This document shows, piece after piece, positions 9,209 through 18,186 of a stretch of DNA of 64,000 nucleotides (its first letter is position 1; each line of letters opens with the position of its first letter). Source of the stretch: Streptomyces sp. NRRL S-244 (lineage in GTDB: Bacteria > Actinomycetota > Actinomycetes > Streptomycetales > Streptomycetaceae); contig NZ_JOCX01000008.1 in the NCBI RefSeq assembly GCF_000717915.1, positions 124,001 to 188,000 on the forward strand, in the 5' to 3' direction. Under the pieces are notes generated by a model. The model made no database searches. It was given only the letters and a program-made list of their open reading frames with translations, and was not told the origin of the DNA. Both the position numbers and the translations under genes were made by a program.

Positions 9209-10938
9209 TGGTTCACCTCGGCCTGTCGGACGTCGTTGCCTTGCCGGTGCTGCCGGCCCTGCCGGAGTTCGATCGCGGCCCGGAGCACCGCGCGGTCGTC
9301 GAAGGGCCGTACGACGCCTGCCGTGTCCTGGCCCTGCTCGTGGCCCTTGCCCGCCACCAGCACGGTGTCCCCGGCCTCGGCGCGCGCGACGGCGGCGGCG
9401 ATGGCCGCGGCCCGGTCGGCGTCGACGAGGACGGTGCCGCGCTCTTCGGCGGGTACGGAGACGGCGCCCTCGAACATCGCGGCGAGGATCGCGAGGGGGT
9501 CCTCGGAGCGCGGATTGTCGGAGGTCAGCACGGCGGTGTCGGCGAACCGGGCGGCGGCGGCGCCCATCGGGGCGCGCTTGGTGGTGTCGCGGTCGCCACC
9601 GCACCCGAGCACGATGTGCAGCTTGCCGGTGGTGACTTCGCGCAGCGCGCGGAGCACCGATTCGACGGCGTCCGTCTTGTGCGCGTAGTCGACGACGGCG
9701 AGGTACGGCTGGCCCGCGTCCACCCGCTCCAGCCGGCCGGGGACCCCGGGGACCGCGGCGACGCCGTCGGCGGCGGTCTGCGGGTCGAGGCCCGCGGCGG
9801 CGAGCGTGACGATCGCGGCGACGGTGTTGGCGACGTTGAACGGGCCGGGCAGCGGGGCCGTGGCCCGTACGCGCTGCCCCTGGGGGCCGACCACGGTCAG
9901 CGTGGAGTCCATGTGCCCGAACACGACGTCCTCGGCGCGCCAGTCGGCGGCCGCATCGCCCTCGGCGGAGAAGGTGACCAGCGGGATGGCGGCCTCCTTG
10001 GCGAGGCGGCGGCCGTACTCGTCGTCGATGTTGACCACCCCGAGGCGGGCGCGGCGCTCGGTGAAGAGCTGCGCCTTGGCCTGGAAGTAGTCCTCCATGT
10101 CCGAGTGGAACTCCATGTGCTCCGGGCTCAGGTTGTTGAAGACGGCGACGTCGAAGACGCATCCGTCGACCCGGCCGAGCACCAGGGCGTGGCTGGAGAC
10201 CTCCATGGCGACGGCCTCGACCCCGCGTTCGCGCATGACCGCGAACAGGGCCTGGAGGTCGGTGGCCTCGGGGGTGGTGCGCTCCGACTTGATGCGCTCG
10301 TCGCCGATGCGCATCTCGACGGTGCCGACCAGCCCGGTGGAGCGTCCGGCACCGCGCAGACCGCCCTCGACGAGGTACGCCGTGGTGGTCTTGCCGGAGG
10401 TGCCGGTGATGCCGATCTGGAGCAGGCCCTCGCCGGGACGGCCGTAGATCGTGGCGGCGAGCTCGCCCATCCGGCCGCGCGGATCGGCGACGGCCAGGAC
10501 CGGCAGGCCGGTCGCGGCCGCGCGCTCGGCGCCCGCGGGGTCGGTCAGCACGGCCGCGGCGCCGAGGGCGGCCGCCTGGGCGGCGAAGTCGGCGCCGTGC
10601 AGCTTGGCGCCGGGCAGGGCCGCGTACAGGTCGCCGGGGCGCACGGCACGGGAGTCGTGCGTGATCCCGGTGATCTGCGGGGGCTGCGCCGCGGCGGCCG
10701 CGGCGGGGGCTTCGATGCCCAGCAGGGTGGCCAGCTCGCCCAGGGGTGTCGGGCGGGCGGCCAGGGGCCGGGGCGCTCCCGGCGGCGTTGCCGGGGCGTC
10801 TTTCTGGGCGTTTCTGGGCTGATCAGCGTGGGACACGGCGGTGAGCGTACCGGGCGCGGCGGGCCGCTCGCGAAGTGAGGGCCCGGCCGCGTTGCCGGCG
10901 GCCGACGGGTTCCCGGGTTTCGGGGTGATCGTTGTCAC
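9205..10938 (-). CDS. murE: UDP-MurNAc-L-Ala-D-Glu:diaminopimelate ligase MurE
   Basis: MurE adds the third-position diamino acid to the peptide stem. The protein has 577 residues, longer than the usual 490-500 because of an Ala/Pro-rich N-terminal extension of about 65 residues before LGELATLLGI. The P-loop ITGTSGKTTTAYLVEG is near residue 175, and the amino-acid specificity motif is DNPRSEDP near residue 480. DNPR is the signature of diaminopimelate-adding enzymes rather than lysine-adding ones. Streptomyces walls carry LL-DAP. The GTG start at 10938 lies 45 bp from the ftsI stop. A start inside the extension cannot be excluded. Confidence 0.96.
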   Translation of the reverse strand: MTTITPKPGNPSAAGNAAGPSLRERPAAPGTLTAVSHADQPRNAQKDAPATPPGAPRPLAARPTPLGELATLLGIEAPAAAAAAQPPQITGITHDSRAVRPGDLYAALPGAKLHGADFAAQAAALGAAAVLTDPAGAERAAATGLPVLAVADPRGRMGELAATIYGRPGEGLLQIGITGTSGKTTTAYLVEGGLRGAGRSTGLVGTVEMRIGDERIKSERTTPEATDLQALFAVMRERGVEAVAMEVSSHALVLGRVDGCVFDVAVFNNLSPEHMEFHSDMEDYFQAKAQLFTERRARLGVVNIDDEYGRRLAKEAAIPLVTFSAEGDAAADWRAEDVVFGHMDSTLTVVGPQGQRVRATAPLPGPFNVANTVAAIVTLAAAGLDPQTAADGVAAVPGVPGRLERVDAGQPYLAVVDYAHKTDAVESVLRALREVTTGKLHIVLGCGGDRDTTKRAPMGAAAARFADTAVLTSDNPRSEDPLAILAAMFEGAVSVPAEERGTVLVDADRAAAIAAAVARAEAGDTVLVAGKGHEQGQDTAGVVRPFDDRAVLRAAIELRQGRQHRQGNDVRQAEVNQ

Positions 10939-10983
10939 TGATGGTGCCTCACGGATTTCTGGCGGGCCGGCCGGCCCGCCGGG

Positions 10984-12984
10984 TCACTGGCCGGGCTGCC
11001 GGCTGGGCTGTGCGGAGGGCGCTGCGGGGGGCTGGGGAGCGGGTGCGGGGCCGGAGTCGAAGGTGACCGGGAGCCCGGCGGGGGCGGTTCCGGTCGGGGC
11101 GACCTGGAGGGTCTTGAGGGCGAACTCCATGACCTTCTTGTAGATCGGGCCGCAGATCTGGCCGCCGAAGTAGCTGCCCTTGGTGGGGTTCTGGATGGCG
11201 CAGTACACAGTGATCCGCGGGTTGTCGGCGGGCGCGAATCCGGCGAAGGAGGCGGTGTAGCCCTTGTAGCGGCCGGTGGCCGGATCCACCCGGTTGGACG
11301 TGCCGGTCTTGCCGCCGACCCGGTAGCCGGGGATGCGGGCCTTGGTGCCGGTGCCTTCCTGGTCGTCGACGACCGACTCCAGCATCTGGGACAGGGTCTT
11401 GGCGGTGTCCTGGCTGATCACGCGGGTCTGCTCGGGCGCCGGGGCCGGGGTGAAGCGGCCGTCGGGGCCCTTGGTGCCGCGGACCAGGGTGGGTGCGATC
11501 CGTACCCCGCCGTTGGCGATCGTCGAGTACACGGAGGCCGCCTGCATGGCGTTGAGGGACAGGCCCTGTCCGAAAGGGATCGTGTACTGCTGGGAGGTGG
11601 ACCAGGCCTCGGGCCGGGCGAGGATGCCGCGGGACTCGCCCGGGTAGTTCAGGCCGGTCGGCTGCCCGATGCCGAACTTGTCCAGGTAGGAGAAGAGGAC
11701 CCGGTTGGCCTCGGGCTGGGTGGCGCCGAGCTGGCCGGTGGCCAGGATGGTGCCGATGTTGGAGGACTTGGCGAGGACTCCGTTGAGGGTCAGGTACCAG
11801 GTCGGGTGGTCGATGTCGTCCTTGAACAGCCGGTCGCCGCGGTGCAGCCGGTTGGGGACCTCGACGTGGGTCTCGGCGGTGGCCTTCTTCTCCTCCAGTA
11901 CGGCGGCCATCGACATCACCTTGGCGGTGGAGCCGGGCTCGTACACGTCCTGGAGGGCCGCGTTGCCCATGGCGGCGGAGCTGGCCTTCGACAGGTCGTT
12001 GGGGTCGAAGCCGGGGGCGTTGGCCATGGCCAGCACCTCGCCGGTGCGGGTGTCCTGGACGATGACGTAGCCGCGGTCGGCCTCGGACTTGGCGACCTGC
12101 TCGCTGATGGCGCTCTGCGCCGCCCACTGGATGTCGCGGTCGATGGTCAGCTCGACGTCCTCGCCGGGTACGGCGGGCTTCTCGCTGGAGCCGGCGGTGG
12201 GCACGCGGCGGCCGCCGGACTGGGCGTACGTGATCGCGCCGTCCTTGCCGGCCAGCTTCTTGTCGAGGGAGGACTCCAGGCCGCCGGCGCCCTTGCCCTC
12301 GGCGTTGACGTAGCCCAGTATCCCGGCGGCCAGGTCCCCGTTGGGGTACACGCGCTTGCTGCTGTCCTCGTTGAACACGCCGGAGAGGACGTTGGCGCCG
12401 GGGCCGTTGTTCTTCTTGTCGGCGGCCGCCTTGTCGGCGAAGACCCGCTTGAGGTCCTTGATCTGGTTCCAGACCTGGGGGGTCTGGCGGCGGGCCAGGA
12501 TGACGTAGCGGGTGTTCTTGGTCTTGAGGCGGGCGGTGAGCTCCTTGGCGTCCTTGCCGAGGATCGGCGCGAGGAGGGCGGCGGCCTGCTCGGGGGCGTC
12601 CGGGGCCTTGCTGTCCTGCGGGGTGAACATCTTCGGGTCGGCGGTGATGTCGTACGCGTCGACGCTGGTCGCGAGCGCGACGCCCTTGCGGTCGGTGATC
12701 TCGCCGCGCTCGGCGGCGAGGGTGTAGCTGGCGAAGCGGTTCTCGGAGGCCTTGGCGGAGTACGCGGAGGCGTCGACGGCCTGTACCTGGAGCAGCCGTA
12801 CGACGAAGGCCAGCATGACGAGCGTCAGCCCGACGCTGACCAGCCGCAGCCGGGGCTTGGGGCTGCCGAGCCGGATGGTGTGCGGCTGCCTCGCGGGGCC
12901 GGGCCGCCGCGTGGCGGGCCGCGAGGTGGCTCGCGCCCGCCCCGGCCCTGGCCCGGGCACCCGCCGCCCGCCGGGCGCGCTCAC
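10984..12984 (-). CDS. ftsI: Septal transpeptidase FtsI (PBP3, class B PBP)
   Basis: This class B penicillin-binding protein cross-links septal peptidoglycan. Of its 666 residues, the first 45 are basic and Pro/Gly-rich, followed by one transmembrane helix (VSVGLTLVMLAFVVRLLQV), the dimerisation/pedestal domain, and the transpeptidase domain. Active-site motifs are STAK (serine nucleophile, in YEPGSTAKVMSMA), SSN (in LAKSSNIGTIL) and KTGT (in GGKTGTSNRV). The C-terminal 45 residues are Pro/Ala-rich. It starts at a GTG. The 219-bp gap to ftsL is the largest within the cluster apart from ftsQ-ftsZ, and it contains a dispersed repeat. Confidence 0.96.
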   Translation of the reverse strand: MSAPGGRRVPGPGPGRARATSRPATRRPGPARQPHTIRLGSPKPRLRLVSVGLTLVMLAFVVRLLQVQAVDASAYSAKASENRFASYTLAAERGEITDRKGVALATSVDAYDITADPKMFTPQDSKAPDAPEQAAALLAPILGKDAKELTARLKTKNTRYVILARRQTPQVWNQIKDLKRVFADKAAADKKNNGPGANVLSGVFNEDSSKRVYPNGDLAAGILGYVNAEGKGAGGLESSLDKKLAGKDGAITYAQSGGRRVPTAGSSEKPAVPGEDVELTIDRDIQWAAQSAISEQVAKSEADRGYVIVQDTRTGEVLAMANAPGFDPNDLSKASSAAMGNAALQDVYEPGSTAKVMSMAAVLEEKKATAETHVEVPNRLHRGDRLFKDDIDHPTWYLTLNGVLAKSSNIGTILATGQLGATQPEANRVLFSYLDKFGIGQPTGLNYPGESRGILARPEAWSTSQQYTIPFGQGLSLNAMQAASVYSTIANGGVRIAPTLVRGTKGPDGRFTPAPAPEQTRVISQDTAKTLSQMLESVVDDQEGTGTKARIPGYRVGGKTGTSNRVDPATGRYKGYTASFAGFAPADNPRITVYCAIQNPTKGSYFGGQICGPIYKKVMEFALKTLQVAPTGTAPAGLPVTFDSGPAPAPQPPAAPSAQPSRQPGQ

Positions 12985-13033
12985 GCCCCCACCGCCCCAC
13001 GAACCCGCCGAGCCCGGATCCCCGCGGCAACCT

Positions 13034-13119
13034 CGGCCCCGCCGGCGTTCGAGGCGCGGGTCCGGGCGGAGCCCGGTGAAAGGGAGAAGGGCGGGGAGGG
13101 ACAGGCCCCGCGCAGCGGC
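13034..13119 (+). repeat. Dispersed repeat, copy 1, inside the dcw cluster
   Basis: This 86-bp stretch between ftsI and ftsL closely matches 20633-20720 in the same orientation. Shared landmarks are CGGCCCCGCCGGCGTT, then a CCGGG-CGGAG-CCCGG inverted core, then GGGAGAAGGGCGGGG and GCGCAGCGGC. A hairpin can form around the GGAG core. Related GC-rich intergenic repeats are common in Streptomyces chromosomes; that statement is from memory. It makes no convincing protein. Confidence 0.6.
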
Positions 13120-13203
13120 GGCCCGGCGGGCGAACCGGTGCGGGGGGAAGGTCCCGCCAGGGGTACCCCCGGCGGGAGCTGGGGGAGGGTCCGCGTCACG
13201 ACG

Positions 13204-13827
13204 TCACCTTCCGGAGGTCGGGTTGGACTGGGGGGCACCGCCCGGGGTACCGGCAGGCCCGCCGCCCGCGGCGGGACCCTGCGTGCCGGCCTGGGCGGAG
13301 CCGGGGGTGCCTGCCGGAGCGCCGGCTGGGGCGGAACCCGGGGCGGAGCCCTGAGCGCCGCCCGGAGCGGAGCCGGGGGCCGAGCCGGGGGCGGCGGGCT
13401 GGGGCGGGCCGGGGGCCGCGGCCGGGGCGGCGGAGCCCGTGGCGGCGGCCGTGGCGGCGGCCGGGGTCGGAGGCGGCGGCGGCGCTTCCGCGGGGGCCGC
13501 CGTGCCCGTCACCTTGCCGTCCGGGCCGATGAAGACCGGGCTCCCGCCCGGGACCAGGCCGAGCTCGTGCGCCCGCCGCTGCAAAGCGTCCGGCGCCGAG
13601 TACCCGTCCACGTCCCGCTGCAGCGCCTGCTCCTCGTCCGTGAGCGCGGTGGTCTCCTTCTTCAGCCGGCTCAGCTGGAAGGAGCCCTGGTTGAGCGCCG
13701 AGTTGAGCAGCAGCAGGCTGATCAGCCCACCGGCCAGCAGCGCCACCACCAGCAGGACGAACGGCATCCGCGCCGCCTGCCCCGAGGGGCCGCCGCGCAG
13801 CCGCCCCAGTCCCCCGGCTCTGCTCAC
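13204..13827 (-). CDS. ftsL: FtsL-like septum protein
   Basis: This small bitopic protein sits between rsmH and ftsI, where FtsL is encoded. It starts at the GTG at 13827, overlapping the rsmH stop as GTGA. It has a short Arg/Gly-rich cytoplasmic tail, a transmembrane helix (about residues 21-43, [20 protein letters not shown]) and a coiled-coil segment rich in Leu, Lys and Glu (about 44-85). Last comes an unusual low-complexity tail of about 100 residues made almost only of Ala, Pro, Gly and Ser. FtsL works with FtsQ and DivIC to activate FtsW/FtsI. Identity rests on topology and position, because FtsL sequences are poorly conserved. Confidence 0.85.
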   Translation of the reverse strand: MSRAGGLGRLRGGPSGQAARMPFVLLVVALLAGGLISLLLLNSALNQGSFQLSRLKKETTALTDEEQALQRDVDGYSAPDALQRRAHELGLVPGGSPVFIGPDGKVTGTAAPAEAPPPPPTPAAATAAATGSAAPAAAPGPPQPAAPGSAPGSAPGGAQGSAPGSAPAGAPAGTPGSAQAGTQGPAAGGGPAGTPGGAPQSNPTSGR

Positions 13828-14783
13828 AGCCGCGCCTCCCGGATGCGCTCGACCCCGCGGAAGCGGGCCGGCGCGGCCCGCCGGTTCTCGGCGATCTCCT
13901 CCTCCGTGGGCAGCTCCGCGCCCCGGGTGAGCAGCTTCAGCTTGGGCTGGTACTTCTCCGGCACCACCGGCAGCCCCGGCGGCGCCGTCGATGCCGCGCC
14001 CGCCGCGAAGACCTGCTTGACCAGCCGGTCCTCCAGCGAGTGGTACGAGAGCACCGCGATCCGGCCGCCCACCGCGATCCGCTCCACGGCCGCCGGGATC
14101 GCCCGCTCCAGGACCGACAGCTCGCCGTTGACCTCGATGCGCAGCGCCTGGAAGGTCCGCTTGGCCGGGTTGCCGCCGGTCCGCTTCGCCGCCTGCGGCA
14201 GCGCGTCGCGGATCAGCTCGACCAGCCGCGCGCTGTTCGTGAACGGCTCCTTCTCCCGCTCGCGGACGACCGCCGAGACGATCCGCTTGGCCTGCTTCTC
14301 CTCGCCGTACTGGCGCAGGATCCGTACGAGCTCGCCCGGCGGGTAGGTGTTGAGGACCTCGGCGGCGCTCATCCCGGTCGTCTGGTCCATCCGCATGTCC
14401 AGCGGCGCGTCCTGCGCGTACGCGAACCCGCGGTCGGCCTCGTCGAGCTGCATGGACGAGACGCCCAGGTCGAAGAGGACGCCCTGGACGGCGGGGATCC
14501 CCAGCCGGTCCAGTACGTCGGGCAGCTCGTCGTACACGGCGTGGACGAGGGTGGCGCGGTCGCCGAAGGGTGCGAGCCGCTCGCCGGAGAGCCGCAGGGC
14601 CTCCTTGTCGCGGTCGAGGCCGATCAGGTGCGCCTCGGGGAACCGGGTCAGCAGGGCCTCGCTGTGGCCGCCGAGGCCGAGGGTGCAGTCGACGACGACG
14701 GCCCCGGGCCTCTCCAGCGCCGGGGCCAACAGGTCCAGGCACCGCTGGAGCATCACCGGGACATGTCGGGACTCGCTAGTCAA
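13824..14783 (-). CDS. rsmH: 16S rRNA m4C1402 methyltransferase RsmH (MraW)
   Basis: RsmH N4-methylates C1402 of 16S rRNA in the ribosomal P site, using S-adenosylmethionine. The 319-residue protein has the SAM-binding motif [15 protein letters not shown] near residue 32, a [33 protein letters not shown] block near residue 105-135 in shortened form, and [14 protein letters not shown] near residue 245, all typical of the family. It starts at a TTG (14783) preceded by GAGAGG five bases upstream. It is the first gene of the dcw operon here. No mraZ is seen upstream, where many actinobacteria carry one. Confidence 0.96.
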   Translation of the reverse strand: MTSESRHVPVMLQRCLDLLAPALERPGAVVVDCTLGLGGHSEALLTRFPEAHLIGLDRDKEALRLSGERLAPFGDRATLVHAVYDELPDVLDRLGIPAVQGVLFDLGVSSMQLDEADRGFAYAQDAPLDMRMDQTTGMSAAEVLNTYPPGELVRILRQYGEEKQAKRIVSAVVREREKEPFTNSARLVELIRDALPQAAKRTGGNPAKRTFQALRIEVNGELSVLERAIPAAVERIAVGGRIAVLSYHSLEDRLVKQVFAAGAASTAPPGLPVVPEKYQPKLKLLTRGAELPTEEEIAENRRAAPARFRGVERIREARL

Positions 14784-15094
14784 AGCGCCCTCTCAGATAA
14801 CGGCGCGGCAGGCATACGCCGCGCCGCGCACGCGGAGTGTTACCAGGGGGCCGGGCGGCCGGTCAGGGCCGGGCTCCGGCCGGTTCGCGCCACTTTAGTG
14901 CAACGGTCGCCGCGGTCAACGAACCGCCCCGCGCGCCGTGCGCCCCACTCGTACGGAACCCGCAAAAGCCGCGAATCACCCGAACGGCCGCCGCCGCCTC
15001 ACCCCTGTGGGTTAGCTCACAACAAGGACGGTTGACGTTCTTTGTCCACCCTCGCTCCATGCCTTTACCAGCGGTGACCACTACCGTCGTATGC
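14784..15094. other. Divergent promoter region between rsmH and carbonic anhydrase
   Basis: This 311-bp gap must hold the promoter driving the dcw operon leftwards and that of the carbonic anhydrase rightwards. A TTGACG hexamer at 15032-15037 could be a plus-strand -35 element, though no strong -10 lies at the right distance. No mraZ-like gene and no rRNA or tRNA was found. I could not place the promoters with confidence. Confidence 0.5.
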
Positions 15095-15646
15095 ATGACG
15101 ACTTCCGCATCCCTGCCCGCAGAGTCCACCCCCCAGGCATCCAGCGGCGGCTCCGTCACGGACCGGCTGGTCGCGGCGAACCGGGAGTACGCCGCGGAGT
15201 TCGCCGACCCCGGCATGGACGCCCGCCCCGTCCTGCACGTGGCCGTCGTGGCCTGCATGGACGCCCGCCTCGACCTGCACAAGGCCCTCGGTCTGGAGCT
15301 CGGCGACTGCCACACCATCCGCAACGCGGGCGGAGTCGTCACCGACGACACCATCCGGTCGCTCACGATCAGCCAGCGCGCCCTGGGCACCCGCACGGTG
15401 ATACTGATCCACCACACCGGCTGCGGCCTCGAAAGCCTGACCGAGGACTTCCGGCACGAGCTGGAGGACGAGGTCGGCCAGCGCCCCGCCTGGGCCGTCG
15501 AGGCCTTCCGGGACGTGGACCAGGACGTCCGGCAGTCCATGCAGCGGGTCCGGACGAACCCCTTCCTGCCCCACCGCGACGATGTGCGAGGCTTCGTCTT
15601 CGACGTGCACACCGGACTCCTGCGGGAGATCGATCCCGCCTCGTGA
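15095..15646 (+). CDS. Beta-class carbonic anhydrase
   Basis: The 183-residue enzyme interconverts CO2 and bicarbonate using zinc. The ligand set is visible: Cys54 and Asp56-Arg58 in ACMDARLD, and His107 and Cys110 in HHTGCG. IRNAGGVVTDD (76-86) is the usual active-site segment. The ATG at 15095 was chosen over an overlapping ATG at 15091 in another frame and over upstream in-frame starts, because the family begins shortly before VTDRLVAANREY. It is short, as in the actinobacterial Rv1284-like subtype. It is transcribed away from the dcw cluster and followed 135 bp later by the MoxR module. Confidence 0.92.
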   Translation: MTTSASLPAESTPQASSGGSVTDRLVAANREYAAEFADPGMDARPVLHVAVVACMDARLDLHKALGLELGDCHTIRNAGGVVTDDTIRSLTISQRALGTRTVILIHHTGCGLESLTEDFRHELEDEVGQRPAWAVEAFRDVDQDVRQSMQRVRTNPFLPHRDDVRGFVFDVHTGLLREIDPAS

Positions 15647-15781
15647 GTGACACAAGGCCTGGGCGCCGTCAAGAATGCGGGAAGACGCCGCCCGGAAAAC
15701 CGTCCGGGCCGGCGTCCGTGTCGGGGTGGGCCGGAGTGCGCCGAGAGCGTCGGCCCTGCGGAAAGGGCCGAGGAGAACCAG

Positions 15782-16792
15782 GTGACGACGTATGACGACC
15801 GAGCGAGCCTCGCGGATCTGACGAGCACGGCGGAGCGGGTGCGCCAGTCCGTCGAGAGCGTGATCGAGGGCAAGCCCGAGGTCGTACGCATCGCGCTGAC
15901 CGTGCTGCTCGCCGAGGGACACCTGCTGATCGAGGACGTCCCCGGAGTCGGCAAGACCATGCTCGCCAAGACGCTGGCGAAGTCCATCGACTGCTCGGTG
16001 CAGCGCATCCAGTTCACACCGGACCTGCTGCCCTCCGACATCACCGGTGTCAGCATCTACGACCAGCAGCGCCGCGAGTTCGAGTTCAAGCCGGGCGCGA
16101 TCTTCGCGCAGATCGTCATCGGCGACGAGATCAACCGCGCCTCGCCGAAGACCCAGTCGGCGCTGCTGGAGTCGATGGAGGAGCGCCAGGTCACCATCGA
16201 CGGCACGACGTACACGCTGCCGAGCCCGTTCATGGTGGTCGCCACCCAGAACCCGGTGGAGATGGAGGGCACCTACCCCCTCCCCGAGGCCCAGCGCGAC
16301 CGCTTCATGGCCCGCGTCTCCGTCGGCTACCCGAGCCCCGACGCCGAGCTCCAGATGCTGGACGTACACGGCGGGATCTCCCCGCTCGACGACCTCCAGG
16401 CCGTCGCGCACGCCCACGACATCGTCAAGCTGATAGAGGCCGTCCGCGAGGTGTACGTCGCCGATCCCGTCCGGCGCTACGTCGTCGACCTGGTCTCCGC
16501 GACCCGCAGCCACCCGGACCTGCGCCTGGGCGCCTCGCCGCGCGCCACCCTCCACCTGCTGCGCGCCGTGAAAGCCTCCGCCGCGCTGTCCGGCCGGGAC
16601 TACGTACTGCCCGACGACGTGCAGGCGCTGGCCGCGCCCGTCCTCGCGCACCGGCTGCTGCCGACCGCGCAGGCCCAGCTGAACCGGCGCACCGCCGAGC
16701 AGGTCGTCCACGACATCCTCCAGCGCACCCCCGTCCCCGCCGCGCACGCCCGCGGCGAGATGCCGCCCGGCGCGGGCATCCGGGGCTTCTGA
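15782..16792 (+). CDS. MoxR-family AAA+ ATPase
   Basis: The 336-residue ATPase has Walker A EDVPGVGKTMLAK (about residue 51), Walker B IVIGDEINRASPKTQ (about 118-132), sensor ATQNPVEMEGTYPLPEAQ (about 160), and a C-terminal lid domain. MoxR ATPases act as chaperones that mature or regulate partner proteins, usually with a DUF58 or VWA protein encoded next door. The GTG start at 15782 follows AGGAG by seven bases. Its stop overlaps the ATG of the DUF58 gene by one base (TGATG). Together with the following two genes it forms the widespread MoxR-DUF58-transglutaminase module, whose exact target is unknown. Confidence 0.94.
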   Translation: MTTYDDRASLADLTSTAERVRQSVESVIEGKPEVVRIALTVLLAEGHLLIEDVPGVGKTMLAKTLAKSIDCSVQRIQFTPDLLPSDITGVSIYDQQRREFEFKPGAIFAQIVIGDEINRASPKTQSALLESMEERQVTIDGTTYTLPSPFMVVATQNPVEMEGTYPLPEAQRDRFMARVSVGYPSPDAELQMLDVHGGISPLDDLQAVAHAHDIVKLIEAVREVYVADPVRRYVVDLVSATRSHPDLRLGASPRATLHLLRAVKASAALSGRDYVLPDDVQALAAPVLAHRLLPTAQAQLNRRTAEQVVHDILQRTPVPAAHARGEMPPGAGIRGF

Positions 16793-18186
16793 TGAGCGCC
16801 GGTGCCCCGAGCGGCGCCGGCGGCGTGAGCCGGGGCGCGGGCGCCGGCGGGCTGCGCGCCTCGCTGGCGGGGCTGACCACCCGCGGCCGGTCCTTCCTGG
16901 CCGCCGGGGTCGCCGCCGCGCTGTGCGCGTACGTGCTCGGCCAGGGCGAACTGCTCCGGGTCGGGCTGCTGCTCGCCGTCCTGCCGCTGATCTGCGTCTT
17001 CGCGCTGCACCGCACCCGCCACCGGGTCTCCGGCAGCCGCCGGCTGACCCCGATGCGGGTGCCCGCGGGCTCCGAGGCCCGGGTCCAGCTGCGCATGGAG
17101 AACGTCTCCCGGCTGCCCACCGGACTGCTGATGCTCCAGGACCGGGTGCCGTACGTCCTCGGCCCCCGGCCCCGCTTCGTCCTGGACCGCGTCGAGCCGG
17201 GCGGGCGCCGCGAGGTGTCCTACCGGGTCCGCTCCGACCTGCGCGGCCGCTACCCGCTGGGCCCGCTCCAGCTGCGGCTGACCGACCCCTTCGGCCTGGT
17301 CGAGCTGACCCGCTCGTTCAGCGCGTACGACACGCTCACCGTCATCCCGCGCATCGAGGCGCTGGTCCCGGTCCGGCTGACCGGCGAGACCTCCGGCTAC
17401 GGCGACGGCGGCCGCCGCTCGCTGGCCCTGGCCGGCGACGACGACGTGATCCCGCGGACCTACCGGCGCGGCGACGACCTGCGCCGGGTGCACTGGCGCT
17501 CGACCGCCCGCTACGGCGAGCTGATGGTGCGCCGCGAGGAGCAGCCGCAGCGCAGCAAGGCCACGGTCCTGCTGGACACCCGCGGGGCCGCCTTCGAGGG
17601 CGCCGGACCGGACTCCGCCTTCGAGTGGGCGGTGTCCGGGGCGGCTTCGACCCTGGTGCACCTGCTCGAACAGGGTTTCTCGGCGCGGCTGCTGACCGAC
17701 TCGGGCACCTCGGTGCCCGGCAGCGGCGGCAGCGGCGGCTCCGAAAAGTACGGGGCCTCCTCCGGCGGGCAGGAGTCCGCGGAGGCCGCCGGGCTGATGA
17801 TGGACACCCTCGCGGTCGTCGGGCACTCCGACGGCGCCGGCCTCACGCGCGCGTACGACGCGGTGCGCAGCGGCGGCGGCCACGGCGGCGGGGGCTTCTC
17901 CGGAGCCGGCGGTGACGGGCTCCTCATCGCCTTCTTCGGAGACCTGGACGACGTACAGACGGAAGTGGCGGCGAAGATGCGCGGGCGCTGCGGGGCCGCG
18001 GTGGCCTTCGTACTCGACTCCGCGCTCTGGGCCGGGCGCCCTTCGCGGGTGGAGGCACGGGTGGGCAGGCTGCGGGACGCGGGCTGGACGGCGCTGGCCG
18101 TGCCGCCCGGGGTGGCGTTCGGGGAGCTGTGGCGCCGGGCCGGGAACGCTCCGGTCGGCACGGGTACGTCCGGAGGTTGGGGATGA
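16792..18186 (+). CDS. DUF58 domain membrane protein (MoxR partner)
   Basis: This 464-residue protein has a Gly/Ala-rich start and two closely spaced transmembrane helices (about residues 35-75). An extracellular beta-rich segment follows, and then the DUF58 domain with its hallmark RRVHWRSTARYGELMVRREEQPQ in shortened form near residue 225-245. The C-terminal half is a VWA-like fold with a Gly/Ser-rich insert. DUF58 proteins are the usual clients or partners of MoxR ATPases. It is coupled to moxR upstream (one-base overlap) and to the transglutaminase gene downstream (ATGA overlap), so the three products are made in step. Confidence 0.88.
   Translation: MSAGAPSGAGGVSRGAGAGGLRASLAGLTTRGRSFLAAGVAAALCAYVLGQGELLRVGLLLAVLPLICVFALHRTRHRVSGSRRLTPMRVPAGSEARVQLRMENVSRLPTGLLMLQDRVPYVLGPRPRFVLDRVEPGGRREVSYRVRSDLRGRYPLGPLQLRLTDPFGLVELTRSFSAYDTLTVIPRIEALVPVRLTGETSGYGDGGRRSLALAGDDDVIPRTYRRGDDLRRVHWRSTARYGELMVRREEQPQRSKATVLLDTRGAAFEGAGPDSAFEWAVSGAASTLVHLLEQGFSARLLTDSGTSVPGSGGSGGSEKYGASSGGQESAEAAGLMMDTLAVVGHSDGAGLTRAYDAVRSGGGHGGGGFSGAGGDGLLIAFFGDLDDVQTEVAAKMRGRCGAAVAFVLDSALWAGRPSRVEARVGRLRDAGWTALAVPPGVAFGELWRRAGNAPVGTGTSGGWG

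Noticed and set aside
12981..13238. 85-codon minus-strand frame between ftsI and ftsL
   Set aside because: Its product is Pro/Arg/Gly filler, it spans the dispersed repeat and it overlaps both neighbouring genes.
11806..14346. Long plus-strand open frame of 846 codons opposite ftsI, ftsL and rsmH
   Set aside because: It is antisense to three well-supported genes and its product is low-complexity Gly/Ala/Arg/Val. Such frames are expected in DNA with very high third-position GC.
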